Of a DNA stretch of 64,000 bases, positions 1-7,267 are shown piece by piece. Where the stretch lies: NCBI RefSeq assembly GCF_007005445.1, contig NZ_CP041387.1, forward strand, positions 4,541,501 to 4,605,500, given 5' to 3'. The position numbers and the translations under genes were made by a program. This DNA comes from Rhodopseudomonas palustris (GTDB taxonomy: Bacteria > Pseudomonadota > Alphaproteobacteria > Rhizobiales > Xanthobacteraceae). The first letter of the stretch is position 1, and each line of letters begins with the position of its first letter. Below the pieces are notes generated by a model. It was not told where the DNA came from, did no database searches, and saw only the letters and a program-made list of their open reading frames with translations.

Positions 1-2
1 CC

Positions 3-839
3 TGGCAGGCGCAGCCGCATCCCGAGCTGGCGTCGACCTACGCCAACCTCAAGCCGGGCGACACCGCGACCGCGCGGCTCGGCCGGGTCGAGAACCTGGT
101 CGGCAAGGGACCGCAGCAGCTCGAAAGTGCGGTGGCGATCGCCCGCGCCGCGATCGACGCCGGCTCTTTCGGCCGTGCCCGCGCCGCGCTCGAGCCGTAT
201 CTGGAAATGCCGACCCAGCGGGTGGCGATGCTGATGGCCGAGATCGAACATGGCGATCGCGGCGACACCGCCAAGGCACGGGCCTGGACGCTGCGCGCGG
301 TGCGCGCGCTGCACGATCCGGTGTGGACCGCCGACGGCTACGTATCCGATCACTGGCGGCCGGTGTCGCCGGTCACCGGCCGGCTCGACGCCTTCCAGTG
401 GCAGGTGCCGGTGTCGGCGCTGCCGTCGAGCAAGGCGGTGGTGATCGACGATAAGTTCCACGACGCGCTGATCGCTTCCGCCACGACCGAGGCGTTGCCC
501 GCCAGCGAGACGTCGGAGGCAGTGACGGTGACGGTCGAGGCGGCTCCCGAAGCGCCGATCGTGACACCGAAGGAACCGACCGTAGCGGCGGAAGAGCCGG
601 CCAAGCCCGACAAGCCCGCCAAGGCGGCCGAAGCTCCGGCCGAAACGATGGCTGCGCCTGCTTCGTCGTCGTCGCCGCTGTTCCACCGCCGCAAGGAAGC
701 CGCCCCGGTGATCCCGATCGTGCGGGCTCCGGACGATCCCGGCGTCGACGACGACGCCGCGCCCGAAGAGTTCACCGAACGCACGCCGGCGCCGGCCGGG
801 CAGGGCAGCGGCTGGCGCGGCTACCGGCCGCCCCGCTGA
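3..839 (+). CDS. hemY: HemY-like protein, C-terminal part (5' end outside window)
   Basis: The open frame enters from the left edge, so only the last 278 residues are present. The visible part has helical repeat-like segments (ARLGRVENL, AIARAAIDAGSFGRARAALEPYL, VAMLMAEIEHGDRGDTAKARAW), then a tryptophan-rich stretch (DPVWTADGYVSDHW) and a long Ala/Pro/Lys/Glu-rich tail from about window position 470 to the stop. This matches the TPR-containing C-terminal half of alphaproteobacterial HemY, an inner-membrane protein encoded with heme genes and of uncertain biochemical role. The upstream neighbours cannot be seen. The low-complexity tail is usual for the family in this group and was not used for the call. 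Confidence 0.75.
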   Translation, partial: WQAQPHPELASTYANLKPGDTATARLGRVENLVGKGPQQLESAVAIARAAIDAGSFGRARAALEPYLEMPTQRVAMLMAEIEHGDRGDTAKARAWTLRAVRALHDPVWTADGYVSDHWRPVSPVTGRLDAFQWQVPVSALPSSKAVVIDDKFHDALIASATTEALPASETSEAVTVTVEAAPEAPIVTPKEPTVAAEEPAKPDKPAKAAEAPAETMAAPASSSSPLFHRRKEAAPVIPIVRAPDDPGVDDDAAPEEFTERTPAPAGQGSGWRGYRPPR

Positions 840-986
840 ACCGGAACGCAAGATTTCGGAATTACCAAACACGGGATCGGCGGACGTTCCGGCCGCCGGT
901 TCGGCTCTCAGGTTCTTGCCAATCGGGCCGCCGCCCGATATCAGAAGCCGACGTTTTCGGGTCGCTTCGTGAGCGCGCCCGCGGTC

Positions 987-1062
987 GCCGCAATAGCTCA
1001 GCTGGTAGAGCACGTCATTCGTAATGACGGGGTCGGGGGTTCGAATCCCTCTTGCGGCACCA
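987..1062 (+). tRNA. tRNA-Thr (anticodon CGT)
   Basis: A complete 76-nt cloverleaf with encoded CCA. The acceptor stem GCCGCAA pairs with TTGCGGC, the D-arm contains AGCTCAGCTGGTAGAGC, and the anticodon stem CGTCA/TGACG encloses loop TTCGTAA, giving anticodon CGT. The T-arm reads GGGGGTTCGAATCCCTC. It reads ACG threonine codons. It lies alone, 147 bp after hemY. Confidence 0.97.
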
Positions 1063-1453
1063 CACTTTCTTCTTGATTCGCCACCCGTCAGTCCGGCCTC
1101 GCGCGGCTTGCCGATGCGTCATCGCGCTGTCGATTGATGATGCGCTGAACCGAGCTTACCCGCGAACGCCGCGGGCTTCCGGTGGCACTCCACACTGGCT
1201 GATGGGGCGGCGTCGATCGCAGCGGCCGCGGCCTTCTCCTGGTCGGGCCACGCCCGTCGCCGGCATCCACATTCAAGGCCATTCAGGCTCAGAGACGGAG
1301 GTCTCCGGGACGAGCCGGGATGAGGAGGGATCAGTTGCCGCTGATTGGGGATCGGCCGCACCAGGTCGCCCGGCCTGCGCCGCAACGCTCGGCGAACGAG
1401 CAGGGCAGCGAAACACCAAGACGACGGGACAGCGGCTCACCCGCCCGGAATAG

Positions 1454-1481
1454 AAAAGCCCGCGACGATGCGCGGGCTTTT
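1454..1481. terminator. Bidirectional rho-independent terminator
   Basis: AAAAGCCCGCG (1454-1464) pairs perfectly with CGCGGGCTTTT (1471-1481) around a 6-nt loop. T-runs occur on both strands. It can stop transcription from tRNA-Thr on the plus strand and from the HAMP gene on the minus strand. Confidence 0.8.
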
Positions 1482-1490
1482 GGTGTGACC

Positions 1491-1512
1491 GGCTCACCCG
1501 CCTGGGTGAGCC
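1491..1512. terminator. Perfect 9-bp hairpin between terminator and HAMP gene
   Basis: GGCTCACCC (1491-1499) and GGGTGAGCC (1504-1512) form a perfect stem with a 4-nt loop. There is no T-run, so it may be a transcript-end stabiliser or part of the adjacent terminator rather than a terminator itself. Confidence 0.4.
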
Positions 1513-1601
1513 TCGATGTCGTGATCTCAACGCGTGGTCTCGATCGTCGCGCCTTCAATGACTCCGGGAGGCGCGTTCAGGGTCGCGGAACGAGGCGCCG
1601 A

Positions 1602-2384
1602 TCAGGCGCGCTTCGGAACGCCCAGGCCGTTGTGGAGCCAGTTGCTCCAAGACCTCGACAGCGTCTCGCTGACCGTCCGTCCATCCGTGAACAGCATCTC
1701 GCGGGCATTACTGACCGCCCCCTTCAGATCCATCCACATTTCCTTGAGATTGGCCAGAATGCCGTTGGTGCCGTCGAGTACGCGATGGCTCTTCAGCTTC
1801 GCCAGTTCGATCAGCGACTGCTGGATCTTGGCGATCGACCGTGCGATCCGGCCGATTTCATCCGAGCGGCTCAGCGCGTGGATACGAACGCTGGTGTCGC
1901 CGGAGGCGAGACGTTCCACGTCCTTTTCCAGTTCGCCGAGCGGCGCCAGCAGGCCGCGAGAAATCCGGGTGCCGACCAGACCGACCACCGCGAACACGGC
2001 GATGCCGGCGAGCAGCAGCATGGTGCGAGCGGCGCCGACGCCGTAATCGGGAGTGGACGTCACCACGGTCTCGGAAGCCTGCACGACCAGACCCTGACCT
2101 TCGAACGAGGCGGGCATCACCACGGGTCCGGAATCCTGCTGCATCACCAGCATGCCGACGATGCTGCCGTCGGCGGCACGGACCGGCGACAGCGTCGCCC
2201 CTCCTTGGCCGACCAGACGGTCCAGCGACGCGACGCGCGCCGACTGCTTGGCGTGGCTATCGGTCACCTTGTGCAAGACCATTTCGCCGACGCCACCGAT
2301 GGCGACCGAAGCGAACAGCGTAATTCCCAAGACGAGGATCGAGATCTTCTGGGCTAGGTTCCGGTTGGACAGATCGAATTGCAT
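1602..2384 (-). CDS. Membrane protein with HAMP domain, no output domain
   Basis: A 260-residue protein. Transmembrane segment 1 is at about 13-31, a periplasmic part follows at about 35-115, transmembrane segment 2 is at about 119-139, and a HAMP linker runs from about 140 to 185 (P148, DEIGRIA near 175). The remaining 75 residues are helical and polar and contain no methyl-accepting signalling hairpin, kinase or GGDEF domain. I chose the internal ATG at 2384 because GGAGA lies 6 bases upstream. HAMP domains normally relay signals to a C-terminal output module, so this may be a truncated chemoreceptor or a stand-alone sensor working with a partner. An AT-rich upstream region with a possible CtrA half-match (near 2467) precedes it. 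Confidence 0.75.
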   Translation of the reverse strand: MQFDLSNRNLAQKISILVLGITLFASVAIGGVGEMVLHKVTDSHAKQSARVASLDRLVGQGGATLSPVRAADGSIVGMLVMQQDSGPVVMPASFEGQGLVVQASETVVTSTPDYGVGAARTMLLLAGIAVFAVVGLVGTRISRGLLAPLGELEKDVERLASGDTSVRIHALSRSDEIGRIARSIAKIQQSLIELAKLKSHRVLDGTNGILANLKEMWMDLKGAVSNAREMLFTDGRTVSETLSRSWSNWLHNGLGVPKRA

Positions 2385-2580
2385 GGTAGTTCTCCAGCTT
2401 TCTTCAATTAGGGGCGGCTTGCCCCCTAAGGTGAACAGCGTGAACAACGCTTTACTTATTAACGTTAACGATTTGCTAACTCCGGCGTGGACCTGCCTCG
2501 GCCACGCTTAAGAAAACGCCTCACGCTGGAACAGTGAACGAGCGACTGGTAACCAGACACTCGTTCTAGAGAATCGCGAA

Positions 2581-2799
2581 TCACGTCGAGCCAATTAGCC
2601 GTCTAACTCTTTGATTAAACAGGTAGTTGCTCAGCAAATCACGATCCTTGGAATCAGTTTTGCTCCGATTCGCGCGGCTGTAAACATATAGAGAAGTCAG
2701 GCCCGGCGCTTGCTCTACGACAATGGAGTAAGCCCGCTTCAGTCCTTTGATGACGAGCCGCAACCGGCGGTGTTCGTTTACTAATTCAGGGACCAGCAT
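2581..2799 (-). CDS. Doubtful small hypothetical protein, 72 aa
   Basis: ATG at 2799 opens a frame of 72 residues (starts MLVPELVNEHRRLRLVIKG, ends RVRRLIGST). The product is basic and unlike any family I recognise. The DNA is clearly AT-richer than the surroundings, which makes an open frame less meaningful but also suggests different ancestry. No strong ribosome site is visible. The frame stays open upstream to 3201, but that extension is Arg/Pro-rich shadow-like sequence. It could equally be non-coding DNA or a remnant of an insertion. Confidence 0.2.
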   Translation of the reverse strand: MLVPELVNEHRRLRLVIKGLKRAYSIVVEQAPGLTSLYVYSRANRSKTDSKDRDLLSNYLFNQRVRRLIGST

Positions 2800-3233
2800 G
2801 GCGTCCGCCGATACCGCCTGTTCGGTCGGGGGCGGCCTCGGACTAACAGCCCCGAACCGCGCAGCTTCGCTGTTTGTCGATCGCGAGAGCTCGGATGTCG
2901 TCGTCGGTCCCGCGGGCGAACGGCGGTGATGCCGGGACGGCCCACGCAGGCCGGCGCGCCGGCTGCCGCGACCGTATGCCGCTGGCGCGATTGGTCCGCG
3001 ATCGGCCGCCAGTGCCGCGCTGCGGCGACGATGCGGACGCACCGTTTTGATCCAGAGCAAAGACGAGTCCCCGTTTCCGGGCTCCCTTCGCACCGCGGCA
3101 ACGGCGCTGCCGGTTTCCGGTGAGCCAATGGTCGCGCGAGGCGATCCACTCCCTGCTTTCCCCTCGGCAGCGGCCATGGTCCCGTCGCACTCGTTCAACA
3201 CGCTGTCATTATGTTCGAGGGCAACCAGATCGA
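2800..3233. other. Intergenic stretch before B12-binding gene
   Basis: Open frames on both strands are Arg/Ala-rich and resemble no family. This stretch presumably holds the promoter of the B12-binding gene, but I cannot point to a convincing -35/-10 pair or PpsR-type site. Confidence 0.5.
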
Positions 3234-3242
3234 GTGCGTGCC

Positions 3243-4025
3243 GTGCAAACCGAAAGCATTGTCTCGACTGTTATTCCGCATCTCGTCGTCAAGCACACCA
3301 CCGCCCGGACGCGCATCGCGCAGGATCCGGCGGAGATCCGGGCTGCGGAACTCGCCCGGCTGCTGATCGCGCCGAACCTTGCCGACGCGTTCGACCTGAT
3401 CGACAAATCGCTGGCGCGGGCGGCGTCGCCCACCGCTTTGTTCACCGGCCTGTTCGAACCGACCGCCCGCAGCCTCGGCAATCTGTGGAGCGAAGACGCC
3501 TGCAGCGAATTCGAAGTCACCATCGGGCTCTGCCACCTGCAAACTGCGATGCGCCGGATCAGCTTCGATCTGCTGTCGGCCCCGCTCGCGCGCTCGCAGC
3601 CGCGCAGCGTGCTGCTGGTGTCGCAGCCCGGCGAGCCGCACTCGTTCTGCGCGGCGCTGCATGCCGAGCTGCTGCGTCAGGCCGGCTGGAATACCGTGAG
3701 CGAGTTCCCCGACAGCGATCGCGCGCTGGCGGATCTGGTCGCCAGCGGCTGGTTCGACGCCGTCAATATCTCGCTGTCGCCGTCGCTGCGCCGCGAGCAT
3801 TGGCTGCCGCGGGTCGCTGAGACGATCCGCAAACTGCGCGCCGCGTCGCGCAATCCGGCGCTGGCGGTGGTCGCCAGCGGCCGCGTGTTCGCCGAACGCA
3901 GCGATGCGGTCGCTCTCGTCGGGGCGGACGCCGCGACGATCTCATCGGTGCAGATCGAGCGCTGCCTGATGCGCGCGCTGCTCAATCGCACCGCGCGTCC
4001 GGCCGCGAACTTCGCCTGGATCTGA
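3243..4025 (+). CDS. B12-binding (PpaA/AerR-like) regulator
   Basis: A 260-residue soluble protein. Residues about 33-105 are helical and contain LFEPTARSLGNLW followed by SEFEVTIGLCHLQTAMR, the pattern of the cobalamin-binding helical cap. Residues about 120-235 form a Rossmann-like half (SVLLVSQPGEPHSF, FDAVNISLS, VVASGRVF, GADAAT). The cap-plus-Rossmann order without an enzyme domain matches PpaA/AerR-type regulators that sense B12 and tune photosynthesis genes in purple bacteria. GEPHSF (130-135) sits where the family has its conserved His loop, although the usual DxHxxG is not exact. The start is uncertain: GTG at 3234 or 3243, both after GAGGGC. The gene stands alone, upstream of a PhyH-like gene. 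Function is inferred. Confidence 0.65.
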   Translation: MQTESIVSTVIPHLVVKHTTARTRIAQDPAEIRAAELARLLIAPNLADAFDLIDKSLARAASPTALFTGLFEPTARSLGNLWSEDACSEFEVTIGLCHLQTAMRRISFDLLSAPLARSQPRSVLLVSQPGEPHSFCAALHAELLRQAGWNTVSEFPDSDRALADLVASGWFDAVNISLSPSLRREHWLPRVAETIRKLRAASRNPALAVVASGRVFAERSDAVALVGADAATISSVQIERCLMRALLNRTARPAANFAWI

Positions 4026-4198
4026 TCTTCGCCGTACCGTTCGCGATCTCACGGCCGCTTCGGATCCCGAGGCGGCCGTTTCGTTGAGCGCGCCTGCGGT
4101 GCGTGTTGGCCGGATTGCCAACTCGCCCGACTCGCGCACCGCCGCCATATTCAAATCTTGCTTCCGTGATATCGGTGATGCCTTCAGAGGGGCTGGTC

Positions 4199-5284
4199 AT
4201 GCAATCCGAAACGAAATCCTATCCGTTCGATCACCTGCCGATGATCGACTACGACGCCCACCCGGCCTATGGGCGCGTGATGTCGATGCCGATGCTCGGC
4301 GCGCGACTGAAAGCGATCACGATTTTCGGTTACGGATTCTTCCTGACCACCGCGCAGCGAATGATCGACGCCGAACATCTGCCGCCGCCCGCCGAGACCG
4401 GCAATCGCTTCGCCGCGGTGTTGCGCAGCCTGCCGACCTATCTGCGGCTGATCATGTTGCAGCGGCTCGGCCGCTTCAGCGCCGGCTCGGCCTACGCCCC
4501 GAAGACCGAGCGCGGCTCGGCGGTGTTCGCACCGCTCTCCCGCGACGGCTTCGCCGCCGTCCAGCTCGGGTCCGACAAGATCGTCGAGCTGCGCAATCAG
4601 CTCGATGCCGCCTTCAAGACGCTGGAACATCGTGTCGCGATTCCCGGCGATCCGGACTCGACCCGGGTGGTGATCGACCCGGCTGCCGCCCCCGACCTGT
4701 ACAGATGGTTCAATCAGGTGGCCGCCGACGCCGGCGTCACCGAGGCAGCCAGCGGCTATCTGAAACGCCCTGTCGGCATCGGCCGGATCGCCGCCGAAGT
4801 GACCGAGGCATCCGGAGGCGCGCTGTCGAGCCCGTTCGCCGATGTCAGCGTCGACGCTTCGCCGTGCGACGGCTTCAAGGTCGACAGCGGCTACAACGTG
4901 CTCAAGATGGTGGTGTATCTCGGCGAGACCGGTGCCGCGAACGGACCGCTGACCTATGTGGCGGGCAGCAACCGCGCCGGTCGCCGGTTCTGGGATGCGA
5001 TGATCCGCCGCGCCAACGATCTGTGCGGGCTGTCGTCGACACTGCCGGCCGCGCGCGAGACCTTCTACGCCCTGCCGGCCGGACTGCAGCGCAAGGCGAC
5101 GTTCGGAGCCGATCTGGTCGCCGACAGCAATTTCACCGCGGCGATCGCCGAGAGCCAGGTCGCGGTGACCAGCCGTGAAGGCAACGCTGCGATCTACGAT
5201 CCCGCCGGGATCCACCGCGACGGTGCGCCGAGCCAGGGACGGCGCAGCGCCGTGATCGTCACCTTCACCGAACTGCCGCGCTGA
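4199..5284 (+). CDS. PhyH-like (phytanoyl-CoA dioxygenase family) protein
   Basis: A 361-residue protein starting at ATG 4199, with AGAGGGG spaced 7 bases upstream; the longer frame from 4103 lacks a ribosome site. The C-terminal half looks like a PhyH double-stranded beta-helix: KMVVYLGETGAANGPLTYVAGSNR (split here around residues 236-260) is the typical core, and YDPAGIHRDG (333-342) followed by GRRS (347-350) supplies the distal His and the 2-oxoglutarate-binding Arg. The first metal ligand motif (HxD) is not visible; the expected area reads DASPCDGFKVD (219-229), with Asp but no His. It may therefore be a divergent or non-catalytic relative. The substrate is unknown. Confidence 0.55.
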   Translation: MQSETKSYPFDHLPMIDYDAHPAYGRVMSMPMLGARLKAITIFGYGFFLTTAQRMIDAEHLPPPAETGNRFAAVLRSLPTYLRLIMLQRLGRFSAGSAYAPKTERGSAVFAPLSRDGFAAVQLGSDKIVELRNQLDAAFKTLEHRVAIPGDPDSTRVVIDPAAAPDLYRWFNQVAADAGVTEAASGYLKRPVGIGRIAAEVTEASGGALSSPFADVSVDASPCDGFKVDSGYNVLKMVVYLGETGAANGPLTYVAGSNRAGRRFWDAMIRRANDLCGLSSTLPAARETFYALPAGLQRKATFGADLVADSNFTAAIAESQVAVTSREGNAAIYDPAGIHRDGAPSQGRRSAVIVTFTELPR

Positions 5285-5312
5285 GGCGCCGACACACCGC
5301 GGCAGGTGCCGG

Positions 5313-6611
5313 TCAGCGCCCGCCGAACGCCTGCAGCGCCGCCGCCAGCTCCGGATGGCCGGCCGCGTGATCGGCGACCGGGATGCCGGCGGCAATTGCG
5401 TCCCAGGCCTGCCGGATCGACGCGGCCCCCGCGGCCGGGCCCATCGGGTGGCCGAACACCCCGCGGCCGGGCACAAAGCCGAAATCGGCGCTGCCGACCT
5501 TGCGATAGACATTCTCCAGCGTCGCCGCCGAGTCGCTACCGCCCGGCACCGGCAGGCATGGCTTGATCGGCCCCATCGGCTCCAGGCAGGCGCGGATGCA
5601 GTCGAGCACCTCATGCTCCGGCGTCATCATCCGCGGACCGAAGCCGGGCATTATCACGACGTCGAAACCGGCGAGCCGCTGCAGCCGCGTCATCACCCGC
5701 GAGTGGATGCCGTAGTTCGCCAGACGGCTGAACGCCGCGATGAACGGGAAATGCGCCATCAGCGGCACGGTGGCGTGCTTGCGCAGCATCCGCACCGCGG
5801 ACAGGCCCACCGGCATTGCATTGACCAGCAGCGCGCCGGCGCCGTTGGCGACCGCGACGTCGTGCAGCTCGGTCAGCCGATCGACCTCGTCCGTGATATT
5901 GGCCAGATAGATTTTCGGCACGCCGGTTTCCGCCGACGCGCGCCGGCAAGCGTCGCCGAGCAGCGCGGCGCGCTCGGCGAGCGGGCACCACTCGACATCC
6001 GCCAGCATCTCGTCGTCCTTGGCGATGTCGAGACCACCGCTCCAGCTCTGATAGCCGAGCTCGGCGAACGGCTGCGGTGGCAGCCCGATGTTCGGCTTGA
6101 TCACGCCGAAGAAGATCGGGCGATCGAACGCCTGCAGCCGCTCGCGCAGGCCGGCGATGCCGAAGCGCGGACCGTCGAACGCAGCCAGATAGGCGTCGGG
6201 AAACCGAATGTCCTGCAGCCGGATCAGCGGAATGCCGGGCGAGAAGAACACGCCCTCGCCGCACACCGCCGACAGCAGCGTCGGAATCTTGGCGCCGAAA
6301 TTTCCGTGCGGATGCGCGATGGTGACGCGGCAGGCGTGCACCTCGCCGCGCGCCGCACATTCGACCGGCGTGCTGAAGCCCGAGGAGCGCGGCTCGGCCG
6401 ACAGCTCCAGCACCTTGGCGGCGAAGCGCGGGCGGAAGTCCTCGTCGAAACCAACCCGGCGCCACTGCGCGGTCGACTGCTCACTGCACAGATGCGCCGC
6501 GGCCTCGCGCGGATCTCCGGCGCATTCGAAATCGAAATCCAGCTCGATGTAATCGTCGAGATTGAGCTCGCTGCGGCGGGCATAGAAGCCCGCGATATCG
6601 TCCGGCGTCAT
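5313..6611 (-). CDS. RubisCO-like protein, form IV (photo type)
   Basis: A 432-residue RubisCO-fold protein. The lysine of the carboxylase KPK motif is kept but the next Lys is Asn (IKPNIGL, K172/N174). The carbamylated-lysine segment is intact ([11 protein letters not shown]198, D200, E201). The H294 region reads [10 protein letters not shown] and loop 6 is MPGFGPRM, without the loop-6 lysine, so it should not fix CO2. Long stretches ([32 protein letters not shown]) match what I recall of the Chlorobium tepidum RubisCO-like protein, placing it in the IV-Photo group. Known family members take part in sulfur metabolism or enolase/isomerase chemistry; the reaction of this group is not settled. 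It starts 4 bp after the yjbQ stop codon, so the two are co-transcribed. Confidence 0.93.
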   Translation of the reverse strand: MTPDDIAGFYARRSELNLDDYIELDFDFECAGDPREAAAHLCSEQSTAQWRRVGFDEDFRPRFAAKVLELSAEPRSSGFSTPVECAARGEVHACRVTIAHPHGNFGAKIPTLLSAVCGEGVFFSPGIPLIRLQDIRFPDAYLAAFDGPRFGIAGLRERLQAFDRPIFFGVIKPNIGLPPQPFAELGYQSWSGGLDIAKDDEMLADVEWCPLAERAALLGDACRRASAETGVPKIYLANITDEVDRLTELHDVAVANGAGALLVNAMPVGLSAVRMLRKHATVPLMAHFPFIAAFSRLANYGIHSRVMTRLQRLAGFDVVIMPGFGPRMMTPEHEVLDCIRACLEPMGPIKPCLPVPGGSDSAATLENVYRKVGSADFGFVPGRGVFGHPMGPAAGAASIRQAWDAIAAGIPVADHAAGHPELAAALQAFGGR

Positions 6612-6615
6612 CGCG

Positions 6616-7044
6616 TCAGCCCTGCCCGATGATCTGCAGTTCGACGCCGCGGCGCTGGCGCGGACCGTCGAGTTCGATGAAGAACACCGACTGCCACTCC
6701 CCGAGCACCATCGAGCCGTGCGCGATCGGGATCGTCTCCGACGAATTCATGAACAGACCGATCAGATGCGAATGCGCGTTGTCGCGGCCATCGACCGGAT
6801 CGAGATTGTGCAGATAGTCGCCGTCGCGCGGCGCGAAGCGCTTGAGAAACGTCAGCATGTCGCGCTCGAGCTTTTCCTCGCGCTCGTTGACGTTGATCCG
6901 CGCGGTGGTGTGCAGACAGCTCACCGTGACCAGACCTTCCTTGACGCCGCTGCCGGCGACGAAGCGACGGACCTGATCGGTGATGTCGATGAGCTGGATC
7001 GGAGCGGTGGTGGCGAGTTCGATGCGGTGACGTTGAATCTGCAT
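6616..7044 (-). CDS. yjbQ: YjbQ / UPF0047 family protein
   Basis: A 142-residue protein of the usual family length. Conserved features are [17 protein letters not shown] (about 38-54, H45), DNAHSHLIG (H91, H93) and [17 protein letters not shown] near the C-terminus; the histidines are the presumed metal or phosphate site. The family shows weak thiamine-phosphate synthase activity in E. coli, but its cellular role is unclear. ATG 7044 was chosen because the protein aligns in length with relatives; the frame upstream is Arg-rich and not protein-like. It is the promoter-proximal gene of the pair with the RubisCO-like protein. Confidence 0.85.
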   Translation of the reverse strand: MQIQRHRIELATTAPIQLIDITDQVRRFVAGSGVKEGLVTVSCLHTTARINVNEREEKLERDMLTFLKRFAPRDGDYLHNLDPVDGRDNAHSHLIGLFMNSSETIPIAHGSMVLGEWQSVFFIELDGPRQRRGVELQIIGQG

Positions 7045-7267
7045 GGCGTTGTCCTGACTGGAACCAGAGAGTGTTAGCCCGGGGCCCAGCGGGGAGCAAC
7101 GCACAGGCGAGGCCGAGGCGCGATCTGCGATCGGCTTGCAGAGGCGCACCTCCATAACTTGACAGCACCGGGCGGCTTCGCGATGACGCGCTGCTTGCGT
7201 CCTTTGCGCGTTGACGGAGCCCGCAGCGTCCAGATCGACCTTGTTCCTACCAGGACGACGATTTCCC

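Larger units (their letters stand above)
1063..1601. other. Non-coding stretch after tRNA-Thr
   Basis: I see no convincing gene in these 540 bases. Open frames overlap on both strands without family resemblance, which is expected at this GC content. The stretch holds a bidirectional terminator and a perfect 9-bp hairpin (both listed), and the 12-mer GGCTCACCCGCC occurs twice, at 1434 and 1491. I could not find a repeat of the tRNA 3' end that would mark an integrated element. Confidence 0.6.

Noticed and set aside
1434..1502. A 12-mer GGCTCACCCGCC present twice, considered as an attachment-site duplication
   Set aside because: It is not part of the tRNA and the copies are only 57 bp apart; no integrase lies nearby.
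1320..2357. A 345-codon plus-strand frame over the HAMP gene
   Set aside because: Composition is Arg/Gln-rich, no family is recognised, and the opposite strand has a clear membrane protein with a ribosome site.
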